Of a DNA stretch of 17,006 nucleotides, positions 1-9,534 are shown one piece after another. The stretch comes from Isohypsibius dastychi. Lineage: Eukaryota; Tardigrada; Eutardigrada; Parachela; Isohypsibiidae. The stretch lies in assembly GCA_034696485.1 (NCBI GenBank), contig JAQIWT010000629.1, positions 1 through 17,006 on the forward strand, written 5' to 3'. How positions within the stretch are numbered: the stretch's first letter is position 1; the number at the start of each line of letters is the position of its first letter. The notes under the pieces are model-generated. The model ran no database searches, had not been told where the DNA came from, and worked only from the letters and a program-made list of their open reading frames with translations. The position numbers and the translations under genes were made by a program.

Positions 1-274
1 AATCCCAGGAGTGTCGCTGGTCTTTCGCCATTTGATACGCAGAATTCGACGACGTACTACCTGATTTTCATTGCTGTTGTTTAAAGCCTGAAATGCGATG
101 CGAATCAGTTTGTTTTTGCATTTTTTCTTGATGTTTGGAAATTAGTTCTTCCGGAGCACAGCTTACGGATTTCAAAGAGCGGATCATCTTCGTAACGGAA
201 ATCTTTTTATTTGGACACCAGATTCCAAGTAGGTTTTGCTGTTTGCTCGCATTCATAATTGATATTTCCGATGC
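1..274 (-). CDS. Partial unrecognised protein, two exons, runs off the left edge
   Basis: On the minus strand a frame is open from 274 down to 167. It contains a Met at 256-254 and ends at a good donor (TCC|gtaagc). A 79-nt intron (166-88, acceptor gcatttcag) joins in phase 0 to 87-1, which stays open to the window edge. The joined 59 codons from the Met are basic; the last exon includes V-V-R-R-R-I-L-R-I-K-W-R-K. I do not recognise the family. The 5' end is unresolved. An ATG at 446-444 opens a 5' reading frame that starts M-K-Q-R-E-K-Y-D-D-Y, but linking it to this frame needs either implausibly tiny introns (about 20-26 nt) or a weak gtctgg donor. If real, the gene diverges from WDR37 with start codons under 50 nt apart. 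It could also be chance; the phase-matched splice is the main support. Confidence 0.3.
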
Positions 275-492
275 TTAAAGGGCATCATAATACGCTTGTT
301 AGTGTACGGCGCTTTTGGCATCGGTCGAATCTTATTGATTTTAATGACGATCCTCAAAATTGGGTTTTGATTACATACGTTTGTTGTTGATTCCAGGCTT
401 TTTCCAGACCGATCAAATAATCGTCGTATTTTTCTCTTTGTTTCATGCACGGATAATTCTGCAGCGGTCACAAAGGAATATTTGATCGGAAA

Positions 493-2214
493 ATGCCGAC
501 TAACGGAAAGCCACCATTACAAACCACTTTTTCTTCTGGAATGCGGAATTCATTATCTCGTCCGGATTCGTTTTTCCCAGTTGCGAACGCAACAGCATCT
601 GAATCCATCCAGCGACCGCTGACGAGTTCTCTGATGCCTAATGCCGCCACATCAGGATCTGAGCTGTCCAAAGACCGTTTAATCCAGCTCCTCAGCGCCG
701 TTGAAGAGGAATATGATAAAGTATTAAAAGAGAACGCGCGCTTGAAATCTCACATCGAATCAATGACGCGGACAAGTTTTCATCACTCGGAGGAAGCCGG
801 AATGAGTTCCGGTACGAATTCGGTACCATCTAGGCCAATTGGTGGTGCGTCGAGATTTGCTCAAGTTGTCCCATCAGATGAAACCCACTCACCGCCGCAG
901 ATGTCCTCTGTGGATAATTCTCTTCAGAAACTCAGATTACTCAAAGGTGGAGAACAGCTGCAGAAGTTCACAAGTAATTCCCGCCGCAAAATCGTCTCAG
1001 CCACTTCGCGATTGCGTAATATCCCCACGGCGGAAGCACAGATTGTGCGGAATTATAATAAGCACTCGGATGGCATTTGGGATGTTGCTACGCCGAAGGC
1101 AGCTGTCTCGCCCTATGTTATGGGAACCGCTTCCGCTGATCGAACAGCTTGTGTCTGGAATGCACGAACCGGCCACCAGCTGATGCAGTATCAAGGTTAA
1201 TCCTATTTCCAAAGTTTTCGTAAACATTGAGTCGAGTTCTGATTTTTTGTAGGTCATGACGGCTCTGTTAATTCCATCAGATTTCAGCCTGTTCGATTTG
1301 CCGGGGATAGTCTTTTGGTCCTCACAGCTTCCGGTGATCAAACTGCTCATGTGTGGAAAGTGAATCCTGCTCAACTTGCCGAAAAGGAATTGGAGGATGA
1401 ACGAATATTGACTCAAGTTCCAGATGCCGATCATCCATCCGCCGCACCCCATTCTCATAAAAATTCGAAGATGCTAGCTAATTATCCTTTAATGGTTCTT
1501 CGGGCTCACTCCTCATCGATTAGCTGTGCGGAATGGCTTGGAGCCGACCAGGTCATCACCGCCTCATGGGATCGAACCGCGATGGTTTTCGACGTCGAAA
1601 CGGGGGATAATTTGTCAACATTTTCCGGACATGATGATGAACTGACATTTGTTGCTGTTTCGCGGGCTCAGAAAATCTTCGTAACGAGCTCTAAGGATAC
1701 GACCTTCAGGTTTGCTATTCTAATGTAAGAGCGAGTCGCATTTAATAATGAAAGCCATCCTGTTTTTAGATTGTGGGATTTACGCGAGCCGAATTTACAA
1801 TCCGTCAGCGTATTTCAGGGCCACACAGAAGCCGTTAATTGCGCAGTATTTAGTCCGAGTGGCGAAAGTATTGTATCTGGTGGAGACGATAAGTGGCTGA
1901 GAGTTTGGGATTTGAGGAACATGCGGTCCCCGAAAGCGTCAGTTCGGTTAGAGGACGGAGTCAACAGAATAGCAATTTCGGAGGGGAATGTCGTTGCTGC
2001 ACCCCTTGACAAACGAAGTGTGGGGATCTACACAATATCCACTGGAAAATTAGCCAGATTACCGCGTGCAAAAGCTGGCCATCAAAGGATGGTTACGGCA
2101 TGCGCATGGTGGGATGAAGTGCCGGCTAATTCCCCTTCATCCGGAATTGATGTGAATTTATTCACATGCGGATTCGACCGACAGACAATCGGTTGGAAGA
2201 TTTCACCGGTTTAA
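493..2214 (+). CDS. WDR37: WD repeat-containing protein 37 homologue, complete, three exons
   Basis: Exons 493-1195, 1253-1709 and 1770-2214; introns of 57 and 60 nt; 534 aa. The start is the first in-frame ATG after a stop at 454-456. The N terminus (about 1-56) is Ser/Thr-rich. Residues about 57-91 form a heptad-like coiled coil (S-K-D-R-L-I-Q-L-L...). A basic stretch leads into seven WD40 blades beginning near residue 191 (H-S-D-G-I-W-D-V). Diagnostic stretches shared with vertebrate WDR37, as I recall it, include GTASAD-TA, LTASGDQTAH-W, TASWDRTA, VTSS-DTTFRLWD, VFQGHT, WDL-NMRSP and a last blade with FTCGFDRQ-IGW. An acidic/His-rich insertion sits between blades 2 and 3, where the vertebrate protein also has one. 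Length matches the family (about 494 aa in human) plus a small N-terminal extension. Vertebrate WDR37 is a scaffold that pairs with PACS1/PACS2 in trafficking and calcium handling; that role here is inferred. No AATAAA was found close downstream. Confidence 0.95.
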
Positions 2215-2766
2215 AGCTGATTCAGTGTATGCTTTGAAACGAACCAGAATCTGGTATTTCGTTGTCGTTTGTATCACTCTTTGTATTGATTTCTGGTTGT
2301 TTTTGATCGGGATCGCCGTTTCAAACCACTTTTTTTCCTATTGCGGTCGCGGCAATCAAGTGTTTCTTGACTTGAGTTAACTGAACCGCAGCTGGTGCGC
2401 ATGTTTTACATAACTTGAGTGGAATTTCTCTCTTGCCAAACAAAAGCAGTACGTTTAAAGAAAAATGGAATTTCAAAGGTCACCTTGTTTGTGCTATGAA
2501 TCGTGTTGGGATTTTGTGGCTGCTCCAGAAATGGCTTGACGTAAGAGAAGGAATAACACAGAAACGAGGAACAAACATTGATTTTTATCATCAGCGTGCA
2601 AGTCGGATGACACGCCAGCGCGAGGCAGTCTAACCAATTCCAAATGACCGTAAATGAGTTTTCATTTGAGCAATTTTTCAGCAGTTTCATCTGTCATGAC
2701 CTTTGGATGGCAGATCCATCAGATAAATTGCGATATTCGTAGTACTCGCAATTAGTCAAACCGTTT
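2215..2766. other. Intergenic, WDR37 to folate-receptor-like gene
   Basis: 552 nt without a convincing gene. A 94-codon minus-strand frame (2690-2406) and a 72-codon plus-strand frame overlap each other here, and neither resembles a known protein. A good splice acceptor (gagcaatttttcag, ending at 2680) lies 86 nt upstream of the next start codon. It could mark a 5' UTR intron or a trans-splice site; there is no further evidence for either. Confidence 0.5.
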
Positions 2767-3717
2767 ATGATGTATACTAATATAATCAATCGCTTTTTTT
2801 GCTCATATCTTTCGGGATGGTTTGTTCTGACTTCTTCTGCAGAAGGGACGAGCAGAACCTGGAACAAAGTCTATGGCCCAACTTATCATTCCTCCTTACA
2901 CCAAACTCCTTACTGTAGCTACTTTTCCAATCGTCCACCGACGCCGATGCCTTCACTGATTAATTGCACATGGTACAAAGAGGTAAGACGTTGTTGAATG
3001 TATCAAGTGTTTGTTCCAAACAAACAGCTGTTGAAAAAAAGTGTAGTTTGTTCCCCTTCTAGAAAACCATGGGTTCTAAAACATCTTGCCCCAGTATGTA
3101 CATCAATATGGGCTTATCTTATTATATATCACCGCATAGTTTATAAATATTGGGATTAAATGTTTGCTTTCTTTACAGGACAGTTGCTGCCGTCAGATTG
3201 AGCTGGACTCTATTTTTAAGTGTAAAATACTTCTTTTTCTTCGCTCCAGATTTCGACTTAGTGCATTTTTTTACAGCCATCAAGCCACTTCCTGGAGCCA
3301 GTGAATCATGCCAGCGGATGCTCGATTACGTTATTTGCTGGGTTTGCGACCCAAGTAAGTCTCTGCGGAATTAACTTGATATCGAATATATCTGGTTCGA
3401 TTTCAGATCAATATCGTTTTTATTCAAGCTCGAAACAAAAGCTGTCTTTCTGCCTTTCCTTCTGCAACGAGATCCTCGAGTCTTGCAAACATGCTTATTT
3501 TAAAGGCCAGAAGATGATGGAGTTTTACAAAGACGGTCGGGACTTTTGCAAGAGTCACAGCTTTCACGTCCCCGAATTCTCCAACGAAAGCTGTTTCGAC
3601 GCTGGGATGGTTCAAGGGAAGCGAGAGTGGAAAAACGGTGCAAATACCACTTGCTTCTCCGCTCTAACAAAGGTTGTTTTCTCGAGTGTGATATTACTGT
3701 TGACATTACTTTCTTGA
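2767..3717 (+). CDS. Secreted, probably GPI-anchored protein with a folate-receptor-like domain
   Basis: Exons 2767-2982, 3179-3221, 3277-3354 and 3407-3717; introns of 196, 55 and 52 nt; 215 aa. Residues 1 to about 26 look like a signal peptide (hydrophobic core F-F-C-S-Y-L-S-G-W-F-V-L). The domain begins at C67 with C-x2-Y-x4-C-C (C67, C75, C76), the same spacing as the folate-receptor-like domain of HHIP. It continues with C98, C107-x2-C110-D-P, C128-x3-C132-x6-C139, D-F-C160 and C175-F-D. The C-x3-C-x6-C-x3-[AY]-Y-F pattern also recalls single-domain plant folate-receptor-family proteins. N-glycosylation sequons lie at N66, N172 and N192. The end is a polar stretch (189-201) followed by a hydrophobic tail at 202-214 with nothing after it, as in GPI signals. 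Members bind folate or riboflavin, or act as adhesion or ligand-binding domains; the ligand here is unknown. All splice joins keep phase and cysteine spacing. The start (M1 or M2) is the least certain part. Confidence 0.85.
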
Positions 3718-4985
3718 AAATCAAAATCTCAATGACTGCTGAAGAATCGATAATTGGGTGCGGAACCTCAACATTTTCGGGTAGCGTGTGAAGAAAAGCT
3801 TTTTCAATCAGAGATGTTTTACGCCACCACTACAGCGCGGAATACTTGAGTTGTTTCTTTTTCGTGAACACGATATGCATTCGCCAGATCGATAAAAACC
3901 ATTCCTATTAACTGCTGCCATGCAGATGAACCAATTGCGGCGACAAATGGTTCCAGCAAGCATTATTATTATTATATTTGATTTATTTGATTTTTCACGT
4001 TGATTTTCTCTTTTAAGCTTGGAATACATCAGATGTGGAATATTCCATAATAATTCTAACTGTTCTGTTAGCTGTTTATTCTATTGTATTATATCTATAT
4101 CTGTTATTTTATATTCTATTCTACTATATTATTCCATTATAACTATAACAATTCCATAACAATGTTTCAAGTATAAAATTATCAAAATATTGTATTAGTA
4201 TTGTATAAGTATTAAAATATTAAATGTTAAGTGTAAAATATTTTCCAGTCTTCACGCCAAACATCATCGTAACAGTATAGCTTAAACGATCACCATCTGG
4301 TTTTTCGTAAGGGATGGAACATTAAAATAATGTTGAAGGTCACATTTTGTGTTCAAAACCTGTGATTTGGTTTTGGATTTTGGCCGGCAAGTTTTTGAGA
4401 AACTTGAGACGAAGATCAGAATATTTGGCTGTCGTTTTTTACACGCTTTGAAGCTCATCTTAAGGCTTAAATGTCAAATATATCTGCCATCAGCACCACC
4501 GTCAGCTTTTTCCACAATTCATGATATTTCATTGATCAATCCAATGACTGCTGCCATGAAACCGCATCATCAACCGTGTTCAAACATCGAAATACGCAAA
4601 TAAATAATTCCGAATTTCTTCCGGAATTTCTTCGAAATCCCTACCCATAAAATTGCTAAAAATCAAGGTGTGAAGATCCACTCATAATAACAACGAGAAT
4701 CGCGCAAAGTTGCCAAATAATCATCCGTATGGATGGCACTTTTGGCTTGCATGGCAAGACCATCACAACACAGCCGAACAAAGGGAATTTTGCCTAGCTA
4801 GCTTAAAATATCTGTGCAGGGAAAACAAACGTAAATCGGCCGGATGACGCCGTATTACACCGATAAATATTTCGCATAATACTCTTTTTCAAGTTCCGGC
4901 TGCACCGACGTCAGCTTACACGGTCCTGACGGCGTTCTGCTGCAGCTGGACATTATCCCGTAGGCCATCAGAACCTGTGTTGACG
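3718..4985. other. Intergenic, folate-receptor-like gene to astacin gene
   Basis: 1,268 nt with no supported gene. About 4040-4245 is strongly AT-rich and of low complexity. A 7-bp perfect stem with a 3-nt loop (AACATTA/TAATGTT) lies at 4318-4334. Short open frames here lack homology and mostly lack ATG starts. I see no clear TATA box ahead of the astacin gene. Confidence 0.5.
4040..4245. repeat. AT-rich low-complexity tract
   Basis: Irregular runs built from short words such as tattctatt, attccataa and gtattagtattgtataagtatt. There is no fixed period. Likely simple-sequence drift rather than a mobile element. Confidence 0.6.
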
Positions 4986-7782
4986 ATGGCCCTAATCGGA
5001 TGCCGGCATCTTGAATGGGTCATCTTGATCGGCTTTTGTCTCTTGATGAAACACATTATCAACGGTAATTTACTGTGTTTCTTTGCGAAGTGACTATTTT
5101 GTGGAATTCTCATCCTTTTTTGCCTTCAGCGGCAATTCTTCCCTTTTCTGCGCCGGTGTCGAAGGTCAGTATTCTAAGGAATCCAGAAGAAATTATTGAA
5201 TCGGAATCAATCGACGGAGTGAATATTTATGAAAATGATATATTGGTGCCAAAGAAACGCCTGTTCAGACGGGAGGTTAATTCAGTTCGCAAATGGCCAG
5301 ATCGGATTATTCCTTACGAGATTGATCCAAAAGCCGGATTCGGTGAGCTGTTAATGAGATTTTCAAAGACTGTTGAAATTTATGGTTTTTGATTATTTTA
5401 CAGCAAAAAACGAGACTGATATGCTGATGATAGCTTTCAAGGAATTCGCGGATAGAACCTGTGTCCAGTTTGTGGCGCGATCGAACGAACGTGACTATGT
5501 TTTCATAACCACAGATCCAAAGCGTGGGTGCGAATCTCAACAATTGAAACAATTCGACTGCAGTGGTCATCAAAAACGTCATTATTCTAATTGTATTTTA
5601 ATAATGTTGAATATTTTATTTAGATGTTTAAGCTACATTGGCTGGCAAGGCGGGCGACAGGAAGTGTTTTTGCTGAGACCGAATTGTTTCTACCTGAAAG
5701 GGACAATTATTCACGAGCTCATGCACACGTGAGTTTTCGATTTTGTTGTGATTGGAAATTTGTGAAAATTGAATTATTGCATTTGGACCATCTTTTAGGA
5801 TTGGATTCTACCATGAGCATTCACGGCCAGACAGGTAACACTGAATTCTAGAGATGCAAGAGCACCGAAGCCAATTTAAATAATGAGTTAATATTCATCA
5901 GTCCAAAGAATGTTTTGCGTTTTGATTTCTAAATAAATTTGAAAATATTTCAAAAATCAGAGAGATAAATGCAGCGAAAAATTCAGTGGTCGTTTTTTGC
6001 AGAGATGACCATGTTCAGATTTTGTGGGATAATATTCGACCGGACAAAGCCAGCAATTTCCAAGTTGAGCAAACTGGGAACATGTTGAGCGCCCCCTACG
6101 ATTATCTTTCACTAATGCATTATTCAGCATTGACATTTTCCAAAGACCCCGAGAGCAAAGAATACTCTATGATCCCGAAAGATTCATCCTTCCCCGCGGA
6201 CAAGCTTGGACAGCGACGAGGTTTTAGCTCCATCGATCTTCAGCAGATCTTGAAATTCTACAATTGTCCCCGGCGAGACTTTGTTTCGATATTACCGGAA
6301 GATCTGACCGCCGAAGCGTCCAATCATTTTGATCCAGAAGAGTCCAGTCCACGTCGTTTTCCCCAAGTGGTTCGTCAGGCGCGAAATGGCGATGCATGGC
6401 AGCCTCAAGAAAACGAGATACAGTTTTCCGCATTGCCGCAGTTTGTTGCGAGAGCACCGGATGTCAGCACTTCGATTGTCGCCGGCTCGAATACTGACAA
6501 TTTCGTAAAATTTACTCCAGCTTTATCCCCTCCTGCAAACAATGGAGCTTGCAGCAATTCGTTTGTTCCGGATGCTGTGTTGAATTTTTTGGGATTCTTC
6601 TACCTGTTCAAGGGTGAGTTGTTATAAGTATTATTAAAGTGTAAATTATCACTAATTCATCTTTTCATAAATGGACACTATCGATCTATAATATACATAT
6701 AATAAACAATTATTTATATAACTATAATTATGAGTAATTATTAATATAAATTATCAGTATAAATATGAATATGAATTATTATATACATAAATATTTTATA
6801 ATTGTTATATAAATTGTTAATATAAATAATTAATATAAATTAATAATATAAATTATTAATATAAATTATTAATATAAATAATTATTTGCGTACCGCGAAA
6901 AAGCGTTTGCAATATATTTTAATATGTTTGATGCAGCAATACGAAATTCTACTTGTATGAATGCAGCAGTCTGAAATGGTTTAAATCTATTAATTTAAGC
7001 TTAATTAATAGAGAATTAAAAAGTGTATATTAGTCTTAAGATGTCTTAATTTATTGTGTTTTTTGTTACAGATGGGTTATACTGGAAGTTCACTTATTCT
7101 GAAGGAAATTTTCGACCAGAACTTGAACTACCAAAGTCCTACAAGGCGAACTTCAATGCAAATCTGCCAGATCAGCTTGACAGCGTCTTCAGTTATCTAA
7201 CATATATTTACTTTGTCAAAGTACGTGAACATTTCAACAATTTTTCGAGTCAGAAATATTTTTGTCAGACACTCAAGAAGGTCAATGTTTCACATTGCGC
7301 AAGTTGATTAATCAGCATAACCCGATTTTTTTCTCGTTTTTAGGATAACAATGTCTGGGTTGCTAAAAGCGATGCCGAAATTCGCGGTCCAATCAATTTA
7401 AAACAGCTCTTCCCCAGTTTACCGGAAATTGCATGGGACAATATTTTTGTCCGTGGCACAAATATCAATTTTGTATGGGGAACTTTTACGTGGCTTTATG
7501 ACGTACAAACGGACAACATATTCGGTCCAACAAAAGGAATTCAAAATCCAGTCTTATTGAGAGGCCCGGTTGCTGAACTGCCTGATGGTCTAATTGCTGT
7601 GTTCCCGAAGCCAAGATTTCCTACAGAACGTGCTCATTTTTTTATTTTGGATCGGTTTGCTGATCAGGTAAATTATCTTACAGAGTAAAGGTTGTTTTGT
7701 CTGACTGTTCGAACTTACACTTGTTTATTTCACCCAGGTTTTACCAGGATTTCCAAAAACGGTGACTGACACATTTTGTTGA
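4986..7782 (+). CDS. Astacin (M12A) zinc metalloprotease with C-terminal hemopexin-like domain
   Basis: Exons 4986-5064, 5130-5342, 5404-5527, 5624-5728, 5799-5834, 6003-6613, 7072-7220, 7344-7667 and 7738-7782; all joins are in phase; 561 aa. Signal peptide about 1-27 (W-V-I-L-I-G-F-C-L-L core). Propeptide to about R74, with Y60-E-N-D63 in place of the usual FxGD aspartate switch and a basic cleavage site (K68-K-R-L-F-R-R74). Catalytic domain about 75-274: zinc site H169-E170-L-M-H173-x2-G-F-x-H179-E, Met-turn S222-L-M224-H-Y226, and cysteines C117, C140, C160 and C274 as in astacins. Residues 275-368 are a cysteine-free, Pro- and Ser-containing linker. Residues 369-561 form four hemopexin blades (about 369-423, 425-467, 469-519, 521-561), starting C369-x5-P-D-A-V and F-F-Y-L-F-K-D-G-L-Y-W and ending P-G-F-P-K...C561. 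A secreted endopeptidase is expected; the propeller probably binds substrate or matrix (inferred from MMPs). Astacin family certain, hemopexin strong. Confidence 0.93.
6614..7071 (+). other. Intron 6 of the astacin-hemopexin gene (458 nt)
   Basis: The largest intron in the window, gtgagt...ttgttacag. It falls within hemopexin blade I, splitting the codon of D390 (G|AT). Apart from an AT-rich repeat it contains nothing recognisable. Confidence 0.85.
6690..6885. repeat. AT-rich imperfect tandem repeat inside an intron
   Basis: Almost pure A/T, built from variants of tataaattattaa. The 13-nt unit is perfect in two adjacent copies near 6845-6875, with degenerate copies back to about 6690. It lies inside intron 6 of the astacin gene. 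Confidence 0.7.
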
Positions 7783-7883
7783 AAGATGAAGTGTTCAGAC
7801 CTCCAAGTGATCTCTTGCTTCGGAATGTACAGAGTATTCGGCTTATATCAGGAGAGCATTTTCAGTGGACGGAAAATAATATG

Positions 7884-7889
7884 AATAAA
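7884..7889 (+). terminator. Candidate polyadenylation signal of the astacin gene
   Basis: AATAAA, 102 nt after the TGA at 7780-7782. Its position supports that TGA as the true end of the coding region. Confidence 0.55.
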
Positions 7890-7928
7890 CCATTTATTGC
7901 CAGAACTGCAAAATGATGTTATAATTTG

Positions 7929-7981
7929 ATATTCCGATTTTATGAAATCGGATATACGTATAACACCTTTATAGGAAAGGT
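7929..7981. repeat. Two adjacent short hairpins downstream of the astacin gene
   Basis: At 7929-7955 the arms atattccgattt and aaatcggatat pair over 11 bp with one bulged T and a TATG loop. At 7965-7981 ACCTTT and AAAGGT pair around a 5-nt loop. Function unknown. Confidence 0.45.
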
Positions 7982-9411
7982 AAAATTTGGAACAAAAAGA
8001 AAGATTCCAAGGAGGGATCCAATATGACCAAGTGGTTTAAAATGACAATTATGAATCATTAAGTTAGGAAATGGTGAAAAACTCACTAAATTTATGTGTC
8101 TGCTCAACATCGCGTTTTTTAGAAGTAAAACTTTAAAGTGTATTTTTATCGCACACAATAGCCGGATGTTTTTAACTGCTATGATTCCGTGTTCATAAGA
8201 CTGACTCCCACGCGCAAGTTCTGTACACTAGATTTCACCTTTTTACCGCACCAAATGGCGGTCAGGATATAAATTACAGACCGCACGGTGGTAAGACCTG
8301 GTAATTAAATTATCTACAAATAAAAGCCCTTAAGCCAGTGCGAGGCTGAGCGTGCACCGAAGATTAATATTATTTATTAGTCAAGTGTTACAGGTCTCAC
8401 TATTGTTAATCGAATAGCAGTTTAGAGTTGGGCGACACAGGCTTTCCACTGTTTCTGCGCTACCACCGCAGCGGACAACTGGCAATTAACGCCCACAGCC
8501 TCCGCACTCATTCTTATCAATTATTCAACATAACCATTCAGTTCAACATCGATATTGAAAAGTTCGGCTTTTATTCGCTTTAGGCCGAAAAAGATGGGAA
8601 AATAAATGTGTTTTTACAACTCTTCGAACTGCCAGTTTTCATGTGGGTAGAAAAAATCGATCGTTGGTTCTTCTGCCCACCAATGACAAATGATTTATAA
8701 CCTAACCTATTCCGCTTGAATTTGGCGTTTATTTTATGAACAAGATTTACTTGTATTCCAACAGCTTGAAATAAACGAAACGGCCATAAAAATATGTCGC
8801 GAGTTTGCTCAATATAACCATTCTGCAACTGACCTGTGTCATCGTAATTTTCATTTAATTGCTCTCACGACCCTCGCTTCACGATAATAAATTTTTCGGT
8901 AAATAATTTGTCCGCTGCAAGCCTGATTATTAAGAAGCCTATCAATCGATCAAGCTTGAATCAAGCTGGTCACTGGAGTTTTAATAATCTCTAAATGCTT
9001 CTAAGAGTATTCGTTGATCATTGCCGAAATTGCCGGTAATTCGGGCAGAACTTCATATCCTAGAAGAGATCATGGTGAGATTTTATCACTTATATTGCTT
9101 AAGCGGCGCGGCAGCTTTTTGTTTTGGTAAACGTTTGAATTCGACTAGACGACTTTGGGGGCGAATAAAGAATAAAATGGAAATAACGATTACAGTCAGG
9201 AGCCGCATGGGCGTCTCAAAATGGCTACAGTGTATGAAGCTATGGACACCGGGGATAATTTCTGATCCACCATCATGATAGCCTTTGTGAGCGTCGCTTA
9301 TGACAATTAAAGTTTAAAATCATCCCTTGTCTGCAAGATGTCATCTCAAAGTAGCCGCATTATTGAAAGGCGCGCCCGAATTCGCAAAGTGAAAACACAG
9401 CAATTGTGGAT

Positions 9412-9417
9412 TTTATT
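9412..9417 (-). terminator. Candidate polyadenylation signal of the homeobox gene
   Basis: TTTATT on the plus strand reads AATAAA on the minus strand, about 120 nt beyond the stop codon at 9535-9537. Confidence 0.45.
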
Positions 9418-9534
9418 ACGCAAAATTCCCCAGAATTTCATATTCATCAAGCAGAAAATCGTAATGAGTGATTTTGATTATTATAATTATAAACAACAGA
9501 AAACATAATAATCGTTCAGAAATACAATGAGTGA

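Larger units (their letters stand above)
7783..9534. other. Intergenic between convergent astacin and homeobox genes
   Basis: 1,752 nt between the 3' ends of two convergent genes. It holds the astacin poly(A) signal, two small hairpins at 7929-7981, a further AATAAA at 8319-8324 and the probable poly(A) signal of the minus-strand homeobox gene. Open frames of up to 85 codons (for example 9021-9278 plus, 8828-8580 minus) have no recognisable domain. No RNA gene was recognised. Confidence 0.5.

Noticed and set aside
2406-2690. 94-codon ATG-started frame on the minus strand.
   Set aside because: No recognisable domain, it sits in a spacer overlapping another open frame on the opposite strand, and nothing suggests splicing or a promoter.
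5528-5623. The open stretch between the third and fourth astacin exons, which could be read through as protein.
   Set aside because: The family alignment requires G-C-x-S-x-I-G-W directly, and gtgcga...tttag borders give it in phase, so this is a 96-nt intron.
7771-7916. A 47-codon frame overlapping the end of the astacin gene in another register, as if a one-base slip in a T run cut the protein short.
   Set aside because: The hemopexin domain is already complete with four blades and a closing cysteine at the annotated stop, and an AATAAA lies inside the alternative frame. A frameshift is not needed; a cDNA would settle it.
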